Numbered from the stretch's first letter, positions 1 through 9,920 are shown. The stretch is 64,000 nucleotides of DNA from Candidatus Kapaibacterium sp. (GCA_025455065.1 JALONG010000002.1:126422-190421), one strand, 5' to 3'. Translations and numbers: made by a program. Notes: generated by a model not told the origin, from the sequence alone.

Positions 1-3000
1 GAATTTGGCGGTAAAGAAGCGTGGTTCAGGGTGATTTCGCCAACGGAGATTCGGACTGTCGTGCCGTTTGGAGCAATGAGCGGCGATGTCAGTGTGCGTA
101 ATGCAACCGAAACAGGCAGTCTTGCAGGCTTTACGGTTTTGGAATCGCCCCGTGTTTCCACGCTTGCAGGCTCTGGCACTGCCGGACTCAGCAATCTTGC
201 GGGACAAGCAGCAGACCTGCAAACGCCCAGATTTGGTGCGAAAATCGGTGATAACGTCTATTTTTCGACCATTCACGCTGTGCGGAGATTGAACGTACAA
301 ACCGGAGAAGTCAGTACCATAGCGGGAAGTCTTGATGGCGGTAATGAAGACGGTACGGGCGCAATGGCACAATTTAATCATCCCTTTGGATTGCTTCCCA
401 GTAATGAAACAGGCGGCGACGGCTCGTCACACCTGCTTGTCGCGGATTACATCGGCTCACGGATTCGTTTGCTGGATATTGCCACAGGCAGTGTGAGTTT
501 GTTTGCGGGAACCGGAGAGCGCGATTACCGCGACGGCGCTTTGGATCAGGCAGCATTTCTCAGTCCTTTGGGTTTTGCCCGCGACAACAGAGGTCCCGTT
601 ATCGTCAGTGACCGCGATGCCCATGCGGTTCGCCTGTTGCTGTTTAACGGCGTTTTCACCAACACAGGACAGCCCGGCGAAGCAGGTTCTACCGATGGTT
701 CAAACGAAGGAGAAGCACGGTTGAACGGTCCAAGCGGCATGGTCGTGGACGCGGACAATTATCTTTATGTCGCTGACAATGGCGGGCATATGATTCGCAA
801 AATTTGGATGGAAGACGGCACCGTTACAACGCTTGCCGGAACAGGCACGGCGGGCTTTGCGGACGGCACAAGCGGAACTGCACAGTTTAATTCACCGATG
901 GGGCTTGCGCTTCGTGGAACGACCTTGTTTGTTGCCGACAAAGATAATCACCGTATTCGCGCTGTCAGTACACTCACGGGCGAGGTTGTAACCGTTGCGG
1001 GAAGTGGCGTTGCGGGTTTTGCCGACGGTGGGCTGCAAGCGGCGCAGTTTTCTTCGCCTCATTCGGTACTGTGGGACAACAGTGCTAATGCGCTTTTGGT
1101 TTTTGACACGGACAATCACCGTATTCGGCGGGTGGAAGTGGGAACGATTACCTTTGCCGCGCCCGCTTCTACACGCGGAACAGTTGTGATGACGGGTGCT
1201 ACGGTACAAGCGCCGATGCCGATGCGCATTACCGACGTTTCGCCAAGTACACTGACCGAAGATTCGCCACTCACGCTCACAGGCGAGAACATCAGCACCA
1301 ATGCGAGTGTTTCGCTTTTGACGACTTCGATTGCAACGACTGCATCGGTATTACTGCCATTGGAGATACTTTCTCGCACTACGACTGCAATCGTGGTGCA
1401 GATACCGCGTAATGTTGTACCGCCTGTACTACTTTCCACCGACGCACGGTTGATTGTTACTGCTCCGTCGGTCAGAATAAGCGTTCTTCAGCGTATTGTG
1501 GTGAATGCGCAAGAGATTCCTTCGGTTTCGATTGTTTTCCCGAATACAGGCTCTACACGCAGTGTTGTTTCGATTTTGGGGCAGCATTTTTCACCACTCA
1601 GCGCACAAACACGAGGTTCTGTGCAGTCGGTGAGCATCGGCGGTATTCCTGTTCAATCCTTTACGGTCGTGTCACCGACGGTGATACAAGTTACTGTCGG
1701 TTCGGTCAGAAGCGGAAAGGTACAGATACAAACGCTCACCGGTAGGCTTGAAGCCTCGAATTTATTTACGTTGGATACCGCCTCTCCGCCTGTTGTCGTA
1801 CCTCCGCCAACTCCGGTCGTTTCCAGAGATTCTCTGGCATTGAACCGCTTATTTGCTGCGACACAAGGGATGCAATGGACAACCACTGCGAATTGGACGA
1901 ATGGAGCGCCCATCGGCACACGCTTTGGGGTGGTTGTGCAAAGTGGGCGTGTCGTGGAACTGCGCTTGCCCAATAATGGTGTTCAAGGAACAATTCCTCA
2001 GGAAGTGTTGGAAAATCTGGATGCTCTGAGAGTGCTGGATTTAGCTAACAACAGGCTTTCGGGAACTCTTCCGCAAGGGCTGACCAATGCGAAAAATCTG
2101 GAAGTTTTGCGTCTTGCCGGCAATTTATTTTCGGGAGCGTTGCCGAAAGAAGTCAAAACAATGACAAAACTGCGCGAAATTGACCTTGTGGGCAATAGAA
2201 TAGCCGACAGCATTACGGCTTTTGCGGGTTTGACTAATATCACGGTACTGAATTTGCGCGGCAATAGCTTTCGTGGAAGTCTTGCGGGGGTTCTTCCGCA
2301 AATGACGGGACTCATAACGCTTGACCTTTCGGGCAATAACATCACTGGCGCACTTCCTGAGAATTTGTCGGGGCTGACACAAGTTCAAACCTTCAATGTG
2401 CGTGGAAACCGCCTCACAGGGGGCTTCCCGACGGGACTTGTCAGAACGACTCAGAAAGCACTTACCCGAACACAAGCCGCTTCGGGGCTGGATGTATTGG
2501 ATTTGGGCGAGAATAATTTTACGGGACCAATACCGGAGGAAATCAGCAATCTCATAGCGCTTCGTACGCTCCTGCTCGACAACAATGCCTTTACGGGCAG
2601 TTTACCTGCAAGTATGCGCTCCATGCAGCGTTTACGCCGTTTAGACCTGAGCAATAATCAGTTCTCAGGAGCGGTGGATTTTTCCGGTGTATCGCGTTTG
2701 GATTCGGTTTCTGTGGCAAATAATCGTTTTTCGGTGGCAATGTTGGAACTGTTTTTAGGGACGAATCGCAGGTTGGTGTATTTACCGCAAGCAGAATTTA
2801 CGCAACCCCGCATTACATCTCGTGTGGTAACGGCAACGAGTAATTCTGCAATCGTCAGCACCGGACTGAGTATCATGGTAACGGTACAAGATTCGCTCCG
2901 TCTGTTTGTGCCGAAAACAGAGGTGTACAGCCGCACTCAATGGCGGAAAAACGGTATCCCGCTCACGAATCTGCGCGACACGATGCCCTACGCAAGCCTA

Positions 3001-4839
3001 ATTATTCCTGCTTTCACGTTGGCTGATACGGGTGTGTACGAGTGCGTGATAACCAATGACCGCTTGCCCGAAATCACACAAACAACCGCACAAGTACAGG
3101 TTTTGGGGCGGAATCCGCTCACAGCGCCTGCGCTGGTAACGCTTGTGGAGCCGCGAGTGAATGAGCAGGATGTCAGCACGATTCCGCGTTTCCGTTGGAC
3201 AAGCGGTCAAGGCGTGGAGCGGTATAGGCTTGAACTTGCCGCCGATACGACGTTTTCGACCGTTTTTTCCGCTATCAGCATTACCAATACACCGGAACTG
3301 CCCGTGAATGGTATCATCACCGTCAGCCAAGAAACGCACAGAGGATTTTTCGGCAGTGCCTTTCCGCTTGCGGCTGACCGCCGATTTGTGTGGCGCGTAC
3401 GGGCGGAAAATGCCGCCGGAGCGAGTGTTTGGTCGCTTGGGGCATTTACGACACTGCCGCCGGATGCCCAACTCACGATTTCGGATGTGAATTTCGGGCG
3501 TGTAACCCGCTTTGATTCTGCTGTGAGAACAATACGATTGCAAAACCTCGGCGCTGTGGCGATGACGATTGTTGGTATGCAAACTGACCTTGCCGATTTC
3601 AGCGTGGAAAACCCGCCCCAAACTATTGCTGCGGGTGCAGAAGCAAATGTCCATGTGCGCTTCAGAGCGCGAAGCGTCGGGCGGCTTTCGGCGGCATTGA
3701 CTGTGGAGTTTCGCATTGGTATGAGTGCCAACGTTCAAAGGCGCACGATGAGTGACCGTTTGAGAGCGCACGTAAGCGGTGTGAGGCTTGTGCCGCCGCC
3801 TTTTGACACGGTGATTGTTGGTAAAAACCGTGTCGCATCGGCAATGCTTATCAATCTTGAAGACCAAGCCATTACGCTGCAAGAGGCTTCGTTGGCAAAA
3901 GAACAAAGTCCTTATTCTTTGCGCTTCCGCGAGAAGGAGATTACGATTGCGCCGCGTGATACGGTGATTCTTCAAATGAGTTGTTTCGCAAGCACCGTCG
4001 GAACGGTACAAAGCAACACGTTACGCTGCGTGACCTATCGCGTTCCGCTTGCCCAACTGCGCCGTGAAGATTTGGAGACGGAACAGGTCGAACTCATAAG
4101 CCACGCACGAGAAAAAACACCGAATGATGTCTTTGTGCAAGTTGGGGTGCGAGTTTTAGACGATAATGTTGCACCCGGAAGCACAGTGCGAATGGAAGTT
4201 TATGTGAAGTCTGATAAGCCTTTGAAGTCGATTCTTGATGCTGCACAGCCAAGAATTCGGGGTAGAATGCGTATGAGTAATCAAGTCTTGGTACTGGCTC
4301 CGGGTGAACTCGGCTTGCGGCGCTTGAACACGACTGCTCCAAGTGCGGACGGGCTGCAAGGCTATATTCTGTCGCCACTTTTCTGGGCGGGGCGTTCGCA
4401 GACGCTTGCGCAAATACGTTGTCTCGCGGTTGCAGGTTCGACGGCGACAACGGCGCTTGTGCCGGAGGATATAGAATGGGGCGAAGGAAGTGTGATTGTG
4501 GATTCACTCATTGCCGGTTCATTTACGGTCAAGGTCTCGCAAGCAGGCGGTAAGCGTCTTATAGTGCCTTTGACGGCGGGATTAAAACTGACGGCTCTGT
4601 CGCCAAATCCGGCAAAGGATGTGCTGGAAATCGCTTACACACTGGGTGAAACGGGTTTTGTGGAAATTACGCTTTTGAATGTGAAAGGCGAAACGGTGCA
4701 AGTGCTGAAGCAAGAAGTGGAGCAGGGTGGAGAACATCTGCTTCAAGCCCGTGTGGATAGGCTTCCGAGTGGCACATACACGGTACAAGTGCGGATGAAT
4801 GGAGCGGTAGAATCACGGCAGGTACAGGTGGTGAGGTAA
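1..4839 (+). CDS. Giant mosaic secreted protein (TIG, NHL, LRR, Ig-like, T9SS tail), 5' end outside window
   Basis: The frame is open from base 1, so the gene starts upstream; 1612 residues are visible. The first 45 residues look like the end of an IPT/TIG domain. Then come NHL-type beta-propeller repeats (recurrent VSTLAGSGTAG / AQFNSP motifs, to about residue 380), two more TIG domains, about a dozen plant-type leucine-rich repeats (LDLSNNxFSGxLP pattern, roughly 610-910), an Ig-like domain, a fibronectin-III-like segment and an ASPM/choice-of-anchor-D domain (LNFGRV type). The last 80 residues (LSPNPAKDVLEIAY ... LPSGTYTVQV) are a type IX secretion sorting domain. It is inferred to be a cell-surface or secreted adhesion/binding protein; ligand unknown. 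The stop is at 4837-4839. Confidence 0.85.
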   Translation, partial: EFGGKEAWFRVISPTEIRTVVPFGAMSGDVSVRNATETGSLAGFTVLESPRVSTLAGSGTAGLSNLAGQAADLQTPRFGAKIGDNVYFSTIHAVRRLNVQTGEVSTIAGSLDGGNEDGTGAMAQFNHPFGLLPSNETGGDGSSHLLVADYIGSRIRLLDIATGSVSLFAGTGERDYRDGALDQAAFLSPLGFARDNRGPVIVSDRDAHAVRLLLFNGVFTNTGQPGEAGSTDGSNEGEARLNGPSGMVVDADNYLYVADNGGHMIRKIWMEDGTVTTLAGTGTAGFADGTSGTAQFNSPMGLALRGTTLFVADKDNHRIRAVSTLTGEVVTVAGSGVAGFADGGLQAAQFSSPHSVLWDNSANALLVFDTDNHRIRRVEVGTITFAAPASTRGTVVMTGATVQAPMPMRITDVSPSTLTEDSPLTLTGENISTNASVSLLTTSIATTASVLLPLEILSRTTTAIVVQIPRNVVPPVLLSTDARLIVTAPSVRISVLQRIVVNAQEIPSVSIVFPNTGSTRSVVSILGQHFSPLSAQTRGSVQSVSIGGIPVQSFTVVSPTVIQVTVGSVRSGKVQIQTLTGRLEASNLFTLDTASPPVVVPPPTPVVSRDSLALNRLFAATQGMQWTTTANWTNGAPIGTRFGVVVQSGRVVELRLPNNGVQGTIPQEVLENLDALRVLDLANNRLSGTLPQGLTNAKNLEVLRLAGNLFSGALPKEVKTMTKLREIDLVGNRIADSITAFAGLTNITVLNLRGNSFRGSLAGVLPQMTGLITLDLSGNNITGALPENLSGLTQVQTFNVRGNRLTGGFPTGLVRTTQKALTRTQAASGLDVLDLGENNFTGPIPEEISNLIALRTLLLDNNAFTGSLPASMRSMQRLRRLDLSNNQFSGAVDFSGVSRLDSVSVANNRFSVAMLELFLGTNRRLVYLPQAEFTQPRITSRVVTATSNSAIVSTGLSIMVTVQDSLRLFVPKTEVYSRTQWRKNGIPLTNLRDTMPYASLIIPAFTLADTGVYECVITNDRLPEITQTTAQVQVLGRNPLTAPALVTLVEPRVNEQDVSTIPRFRWTSGQGVERYRLELAADTTFSTVFSAISITNTPELPVNGIITVSQETHRGFFGSAFPLAADRRFVWRVRAENAAGASVWSLGAFTTLPPDAQLTISDVNFGRVTRFDSAVRTIRLQNLGAVAMTIVGMQTDLADFSVENPPQTIAAGAEANVHVRFRARSVGRLSAALTVEFRIGMSANVQRRTMSDRLRAHVSGVRLVPPPFDTVIVGKNRVASAMLINLEDQAITLQEASLAKEQSPYSLRFREKEITIAPRDTVILQMSCFASTVGTVQSNTLRCVTYRVPLAQLRREDLETEQVELISHAREKTPNDVFVQVGVRVLDDNVAPGSTVRMEVYVKSDKPLKSILDAAQPRIRGRMRMSNQVLVLAPGELGLRRLNTTAPSADGLQGYILSPLFWAGRSQTLAQIRCLAVAGSTATTALVPEDIEWGEGSVIVDSLIAGSFTVKVSQAGGKRLIVPLTAGLKLTALSPNPAKDVLEIAYTLGETGFVEITLLNVKGETVQVLKQEVEQGGEHLLQARVDRLPSGTYTVQVRMNGAVESRQVQVVR

Positions 4840-5015
4840 CGTTGCAATGATTGTACTCGTCGGGAAATTATGACCGCTTGTTGTTTCTTCCAAAAAATTT
4901 GGGTATTTTTTGCAAGGTTTTTGGACTTCAAGTGTCATTCCTTTTGATGTGGAGTGTTGTCTCTGCCTCAATGTAGCCAAACCTTGTAAAGTCGTGTTCC
5001 CATTATTGTTTTTCT

Positions 5016-5021
5016 AAGGAG
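5016..5021 (+). promoter_or_regulatory. Shine-Dalgarno site of the S41 peptidase gene
   Basis: AAGGAG placed six bases before the ATG at 5028. Worth noting because many genes in this window have no recognisable Shine-Dalgarno sequence. Confidence 0.7.
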
Positions 5022-5027
5022 TCTAAT

Positions 5028-7040
5028 ATGCAGCGTTGCTATGGTCATCGGTGTTCTGTGCTTTTGCGGGGCATCGTGCTTTCGTTACTGCTCGGCGTTT
5101 TTGCACAATGTTCGCTCCAAGCGCAAGTGCTGACAGCCTCGGAGCGTGAGTATCACTCGCGTTTGGAGATGGTTTGTAAAGTGTGGGGCTATTTGAAATA
5201 CGTTCATCCGGGGGTAAACGCAAGTAAATCTTGGGATGACAGCCTTATCCAAACAATTTCTCACGTGAAGACCGCTCGTTCACAGGCAGAGTATTTCTCC
5301 TCGGTGGAGAGATTGATTGCGGCTGCCGGAGCGGTAACGACGGCTACAACACCTGCACCCGTTATTCCGCAGCAATTACGATTGCCGGTGGATTATTCGT
5401 GGATGAATGACAGGCAGATGCTCAGTTCCTCAGCGATTTCGACGCTGGCTGGGATTCGGGAGAATTTCCGACCATTTCTGAGTTACTACATAGAGCCTTC
5501 ACCTGTGGGGACACCGCAGGCACGGAATGAGAATCCCTACCCAAGTATGACCGAACCAAACGAAGAATACCGCTTGTTGGCGCTTTTTCGGTATTGGAAC
5601 ATGATTAACTACTTTTTCCCCTACAAAGACACCATTGGACGACCTTGGGAGACAGTGCTGCCGGAACTTATTCCAATGTTTATTGCTGCCCGAACAAGCA
5701 ATGAGTATTATGCAGCCGTGCGCCGAATGTCGGCTCAAATCAATGATTCTCACGGGTTTGTTGTTCAAAATACCATGTTCTTTAATTTCTTTGGAAGAGG
5801 AAGTTTACCGCTAGACTTGCGGTATGTACAAGGGCAGACTGTTGTTTCCGACATTACGATGAGCGAAAGTGCGCGTATGCGGTTTGGGCTACAAGATGTG
5901 CGCAAGGGAGACGTTCTGCTGAGTATTGACGGTGTTTCGGTGGATACGCTGAGAAAGCGTTTGGCACCACTTGTCCCTGCATCAAACTCATCTGCATTAC
6001 AACGCGATATAAACTCGCTTTTGTGTCGCGGTAATTTTGGACCGGTGATGCTTAAATTACGACGAGGAGCGCGTGAATTTGACATTATACCAACACGGAA
6101 CACGCTTTTGAGTATAGATTTTGTTACCGATAATTCGCAACCTTGGCGAATACTGCCCGAGAACATAGGGTATGTGAATATGGGGCGATTGCAACGTGCT
6201 TCGGTTCCCAAAATGATGGAAGACCTTATGAAAACGCGAGGGATAATTTTTGACATTCGCAATTATCCCAACGGTACGCTGTACGATATTGGTGCGTATC
6301 TTTCCACACCTGTTCCGTTTGTGCGCTTCACCGCTATTAATCCAGCGTTTCCGGGAGTATTTTTTCAAGGTAGTAATGCTGTTTCCGGCGCACCGTCGCC
6401 CCTAAGTCCACCCAATTTTATCGGCAGAACAAAAACGTATCAAGGGAAAACCGTTGCACTCATTAACCAAGAAACCCAGAGTCATGCGGAGTTCACGGCT
6501 ATGGCTTTTCGGGCAACGGGAATGAAAATTATCGGTAGCCAAACGGCTGGCGCAGACGGGAATATCGTTTCAGTGAGGCTTCCCGGCGATATTGAAGTCG
6601 TTTACACCTCGTTGGGTGTTTTTTACCCCGATGGGAAAGTAACGCAGCGTATCGGCATTGTTCCTGACATCCCGTTTCAGCCGACCGTAAGCGGTATGCA
6701 GGCTGGGCGTGATGAGGTTTTGGAGCGGGGAATTAAGGAAATTTTGGGGCAGAGCCTCAGCCTTGCGGAATGTCAAATTGAATTGCAGGCAAATATACGT
6801 CCGAATCCCGCTTCAGAGAACGCACGGCTGGACTTTTGGCTTGCAGCCGACCAAGCAATGACTATTCGCGTTTTTAACACGATTGGGCAGTGTGTTCGTG
6901 AAATTCCCCATTCCGGTATGCTTGGACAAAATACCGTTTCTCTGGAGATGGGTTCGTTGGCGCAAGGACTGTATTTTGCAGTTCTTGAATCACCTTCTTT
7001 TACCTGTCGAACGGCTATTCCTGTGATAAAGTCGCGGTAA
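5028..7040 (+). CDS. Secreted S41-family (C-terminal processing type) peptidase with T9SS sorting domain
   Basis: 670 residues. The N-terminus is a signal peptide (hydrophobic stretch to about residue 33, ending SLQAQ). The middle contains a PDZ-like segment (GLQDVRKGDVLLSIDG) followed by the S41 peptidase core. The motif TQSHAEFTAMA supplies the likely nucleophile serine and general-base region in the way seen in FCB-group S41 enzymes, followed by GSQTAGADG and a VPDIPF terminal strand. The last 80 residues (RPNPASENARLDF ... LAQGLYFAVL) form a T9SS tail. An AAGGAG ribosome site at 5016-5021 lies seven bases before the ATG. A strong terminator follows. Substrate is unknown; probably an exported or surface protease. 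Confidence 0.85.
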   Translation: MQRCYGHRCSVLLRGIVLSLLLGVFAQCSLQAQVLTASEREYHSRLEMVCKVWGYLKYVHPGVNASKSWDDSLIQTISHVKTARSQAEYFSSVERLIAAAGAVTTATTPAPVIPQQLRLPVDYSWMNDRQMLSSSAISTLAGIRENFRPFLSYYIEPSPVGTPQARNENPYPSMTEPNEEYRLLALFRYWNMINYFFPYKDTIGRPWETVLPELIPMFIAARTSNEYYAAVRRMSAQINDSHGFVVQNTMFFNFFGRGSLPLDLRYVQGQTVVSDITMSESARMRFGLQDVRKGDVLLSIDGVSVDTLRKRLAPLVPASNSSALQRDINSLLCRGNFGPVMLKLRRGAREFDIIPTRNTLLSIDFVTDNSQPWRILPENIGYVNMGRLQRASVPKMMEDLMKTRGIIFDIRNYPNGTLYDIGAYLSTPVPFVRFTAINPAFPGVFFQGSNAVSGAPSPLSPPNFIGRTKTYQGKTVALINQETQSHAEFTAMAFRATGMKIIGSQTAGADGNIVSVRLPGDIEVVYTSLGVFYPDGKVTQRIGIVPDIPFQPTVSGMQAGRDEVLERGIKEILGQSLSLAECQIELQANIRPNPASENARLDFWLAADQAMTIRVFNTIGQCVREIPHSGMLGQNTVSLEMGSLAQGLYFAVLESPSFTCRTAIPVIKSR

Positions 7041-7076
7041 ACAAAGGTTTTTTCGCAAGTGAATAATGACCGATAC

Positions 7077-7119
7077 AGCCCGAAAAAACGAGAAAAATCT
7101 TGTTTGTCGGGCTTTTTTC
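7077..7119 (+). terminator. Rho-independent terminator after the S41 peptidase gene
   Basis: AGCCCGA pairs with TCGGGCT, the inner AAACGAG pairs with CTTGTTT, and the stem is followed directly by a run of T. It lies 37 bases after the peptidase stop codon. Confidence 0.8.
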
Positions 7120-7149
7120 TTGGACGGCAATAAAATTTTGCTAACTTTG
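7120..7149 (+). promoter_or_regulatory. Predicted FCB-type promoter for tadA-rsmI
   Basis: TTG at 7120-7122 and TAACTTTG at 7142-7149 (consensus TAnnTTTG) are separated by 19 bases. The site begins right at the end of the preceding terminator and about 85 bases before the tadA start, which supports the later start for tadA. Confidence 0.6.
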
Positions 7150-7236
7150 CGCGAAGTATTTGCACACCATCTTCAAACGCACCGTTTTTCAAGCACTTCC
7201 ACCCGAACACTTTCACCGCTTTCGTCGAATTTGCTC

Positions 7237-7719
7237 ATGCTTCCAAACGAATTTTCGCTGACCAATCAAAACGACGAGTATTTTATGCGCATGGCTCTGC
7301 GCGAGGCGGAGCGGGCATTTGAAGTAGAAGAAGTGCCGATTGGTGCGGTGATTGTGCATGAAAACAGGATTATCGGCAAAGGCTACAACCAAACCGAGCG
7401 TTTGCAAGACCCGACGGCGCACGCGGAAATGATTGCCATTACCGCAGCCGCAACGTACCTTGAAAGCCGAAGATTGCTGGACTGCACACTCTATGTGACG
7501 CTTGAGCCGTGTTCGATGTGCGCCGGAGCGATTGTCCTTGCCCGTATTCCCCGTATCGTTTTTGCTGCCACAGACCCTAAAGCGGGCGCTTGCGGAACGC
7601 TCTACAACATCACGCAAGACCAACGGTTGAACCACCGATGTCAGGTTACAAGCGGTGTGCTGGAAGCAGACAGCGCAATGATGCTAAAGTCGTTTTTTGG
7701 CAATTTGCGGCGGAATTAA
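7237..7719 (+). CDS. tadA: tRNA adenosine(34) deaminase TadA
   Basis: 160 residues from this start. Zinc-dependent deaminase that converts adenosine to inosine at the wobble position of tRNA-Arg(ACG). The catalytic HAE (in [11 protein letters not shown]) and the zinc ligands PCSMC (in [11 protein letters not shown]) are both present, as is the N-terminal helix [10 protein letters not shown] and the VPIGAVIV strand typical of the family. The frame stays open back to 7066, but that stretch contains the terminator and predicted promoter at 7077-7149, so the ATG at 7237 (or the one at 7285) is preferred. rsmI follows after 19 bases, so the two are probably co-transcribed. Confidence 0.92.
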   Translation: MLPNEFSLTNQNDEYFMRMALREAERAFEVEEVPIGAVIVHENRIIGKGYNQTERLQDPTAHAEMIAITAAATYLESRRLLDCTLYVTLEPCSMCAGAIVLARIPRIVFAATDPKAGACGTLYNITQDQRLNHRCQVTSGVLEADSAMMLKSFFGNLRRN

Positions 7720-7738
7720 CGAGGAGTAGAATACAACG

Positions 7739-8482
7739 ATGACAAACGACAGCCTCGAACCCGCATTGTACCTTGTTCCCGTGCCAATCGGCAACCGTGA
7801 TGACATTACACTTCGGGCGCTCAAAACGCTGCAACGTGCTGACATCATCGCCTCCGAAGACACGCGCACAACGGGACAATTACTCGCTCTTTACAGCATA
7901 ACGGCGCAGCGCCTCCAAAGCTATCACGATTACAACGAGGCAGAACGCGCTTCGGCGCTTGTTCAAGCGGTGCAGAGTGGCGCGAGTGTTGCGCTCGTGA
8001 GTGAAGCCGGTTCGCCATGTATTTCTGACCCGGGCTATCGTATTGTGCAAGCAGCAATCAAAGCGAGCATCAAGATTACACCGCTTCCGGGCGCAACGGC
8101 GCTTATTCCGGCGCTTTCAGCGAGTGGTATGGCTATTCACTCGTTTACGTTTTTGGGATTTCCGCCACAAAAAAAAGGGCGTGAAACCTTTTTGAATGAA
8201 GCACTGAGGCACGAAGAAACGGTGGTGATGTATGAATCTTCGCACCGCATCGTGCATTTGTTGGAAGAACTGCGGGATTTGGGTGCCGGAAAACGGCGCG
8301 TTTGTATTGCCCGCGAATTAACGAAAATGTATGAAGAATTTATTCGTGAAAATCTCGACGATTGTTTGCAACGACTTGCCGCACGACCGTCGCAAAAAGG
8401 AGAGTTTGTGATTGTTCTGGAAGGAAAAGGGGAACATTTGATAGACAACCAAGGGGAAGAAAAAGCACGAATTAGGAATTAA
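7739..8482 (+). CDS. rsmI: 16S rRNA (cytidine(1402)-2'-O)-methyltransferase RsmI
   Basis: 247 residues. SAM-dependent methyltransferase of the tetrapyrrole-methylase fold that modifies C1402 in the decoding centre of 16S rRNA. Family motifs are seen in order: LYLVPVPIGNRDD near the N-terminus, ASEDTRTTGQLL, VSEAGSPCISDPG, PLPGATALIPALSASG, and ESSHRIVHLLEEL with the CIARELTKMYEE segment. It is slightly shorter than the usual 270-290 residues because the C-terminal domain is reduced. A GAGGAG sequence lies 13 bases upstream of the ATG. It is likely co-transcribed with tadA. Confidence 0.93.
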   Translation: MTNDSLEPALYLVPVPIGNRDDITLRALKTLQRADIIASEDTRTTGQLLALYSITAQRLQSYHDYNEAERASALVQAVQSGASVALVSEAGSPCISDPGYRIVQAAIKASIKITPLPGATALIPALSASGMAIHSFTFLGFPPQKKGRETFLNEALRHEETVVMYESSHRIVHLLEELRDLGAGKRRVCIARELTKMYEEFIRENLDDCLQRLAARPSQKGEFVIVLEGKGEHLIDNQGEEKARIRN

Positions 8483-8667
8483 GAATTACGATTTGAGCCG
8501 GAAGCCGCTTAGATAAGCCGCTCGCAGACAAATTCCGTGTGAATTTTGACGCATCGCTCTTCGCCGCCCGAAGGCAACAACGTAGTTCGTACTTGGTAAT
8601 TCGCAATTTTTCTCGTTATTTTGGAAAAACATTTGGCAAAACCACGCATAGAATCCAACAGGGTTTT

Positions 8668-9312
8668 ATGCGCCAACCACCAACGTTGTGTATGTTCATT
8701 ACATTTGAAGGAATAGACGGCTGCGGCAAGTCCACGCAAGCAAAACTCCTCGAAGAGCGCCTTCGTTCCACCCAAGAAAAACCCGTCGTGTTTGTCCGTG
8801 ACCCCGGTAATACCGGTATTTCCGAAGCCATCCGTGCTATTCTCCTCGACAAAGCGCATCATTCCTTGACTTCTCGCACTGAACTTTTGCTTTTTTCCGC
8901 AGCACGGGCGCAACTTGTGGATACGGTTATTCGCCCCGCATTGGAGCAGGGAAGTATTGTGATTGCCGACCGATTTACCGATTCAACCATTGCCTACCAA
9001 GCATTTGGGCGCGGTTTGTCGCTTGCTGATATTCATTATGCAAACACCGTTGCAACGGGCGGTATTGTGCCGACGCTCACGTTTTTTCTTGATGTGCCGC
9101 TCCGGCAAGCAAAGGAGCGCTGTTCAGCAAAAAATGCCGATAGAATGGAATCCGCCGGCGATGCGTTTTTTGAGCGTGTGATTGAGGGCTATCGTCATTT
9201 GACAAACGTGGAAGCACAGCGTATAAAGCTCTTAGATGCTATGTTGTCTGTTGAAATCCTCCATGAAAGCATTTGGGAGCAAAGTTCTGTGCTGATTGAC
9301 CATACCACATAA
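8668..9312 (+). CDS. tmk: Thymidylate kinase (dTMP kinase)
   Basis: 214 residues from this start. It phosphorylates dTMP to dTDP with ATP. The P-loop is FEGIDGCGKSTQ near the N-terminus, the DR(Y/F) dTMP-binding motif is present as IVIADRFTDSTIAYQ, and a substrate loop RDPGNTGISEAIR replaces the more usual REPGGT. The reading frame is open from 8539, but the region before 8668 has no family similarity; an AGGG sequence lies seven bases before the 8668 ATG. The ATG at 8692 (MFITFEG) is an equally good start. The LID region contains KNADRMESAGDAFFERV, as expected for the family. Confidence 0.92.
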   Translation: MRQPPTLCMFITFEGIDGCGKSTQAKLLEERLRSTQEKPVVFVRDPGNTGISEAIRAILLDKAHHSLTSRTELLLFSAARAQLVDTVIRPALEQGSIVIADRFTDSTIAYQAFGRGLSLADIHYANTVATGGIVPTLTFFLDVPLRQAKERCSAKNADRMESAGDAFFERVIEGYRHLTNVEAQRIKLLDAMLSVEILHESIWEQSSVLIDHTT

Positions 9313-9342
9313 ACCACACCGCATCAAAAAGAAAATGCCGCC

Positions 9343-9897
9343 ATGAACCGAAAACTCCGCCATGATGAACTTCTAACGCAACGATTGACCAATGAAACAG
9401 CGCTTGCTGCAAAGCGCCATCCTGTGTCGTTGTTATTGCATAATATTCGCAGTTTGTACAATGTCGGCTCGCTGTTTCGTACAGCCGATGCAGCCTTGGC
9501 GGAAAAGCTGTATTTATGCGGCTATACGCCTGCACCGCCACGGAAAGAAATCGAAAAAACGGCTCTAGGAGCGGTGGATTCCGTGCCTTGGGAGTATGAA
9601 CAAAGCACAATTACGATGATTCGCAAAATTCGCTCACAAAGTGTGAAAGTCTTGGCGTTAGAATTAACAAATAATAGTCGTTCTGTGTATGAAATTGAGA
9701 AAAACGACTACCCGCTTTGTCTCGTTTTGGGCAATGAAATTACGGGCGTGGATGATGACGTGCTTGCGGAGTGCGACGGAGCGCTGGAAATCCCAATGTA
9801 TGGCGTAAAACATTCGTTAAATGTGAGTGTCGCGGGTGGGATTGCCTTATTTGAAGCGGTTCACGGCTGGAAAAAAATGCAAGCATTGGTAAAATAA
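9343..9897 (+). CDS. SpoU/TrmH-family RNA 2'-O-ribose methyltransferase
   Basis: 184 residues. SPOUT-fold (trefoil knot) SAM-dependent methyltransferase. The three SpoU motifs are present: NVGSLFRTADA (motif 1), LVLGNEITGVDDDVL (motif 2) and IPMYGVKHSLNVSVAGGIALFE (motif 3). There is no extra N-terminal substrate-binding domain, so it resembles the short TrmH-like enzymes, and whether it targets tRNA or rRNA cannot be told from the sequence. It starts 30 bases after tmk and is probably in the same transcription unit. Confidence 0.88.
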   Translation: MNRKLRHDELLTQRLTNETALAAKRHPVSLLLHNIRSLYNVGSLFRTADAALAEKLYLCGYTPAPPRKEIEKTALGAVDSVPWEYEQSTITMIRKIRSQSVKVLALELTNNSRSVYEIEKNDYPLCLVLGNEITGVDDDVLAECDGALEIPMYGVKHSLNVSVAGGIALFEAVHGWKKMQALVK

Positions 9898-9920
9898 ACG
9901 GTTGCGGACACATTTAGGTC

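Noticed and set aside
2998-4011. Open reading frame of 337 codons on the minus strand
   Set aside because: It lies fully inside the plus-strand mosaic protein, has no recognisable domain, and its composition is the mirror of the coding strand.
7066-7236. N-terminal extension of TadA
   Set aside because: The stretch contains a terminator and a promoter and has no TadA family similarity.
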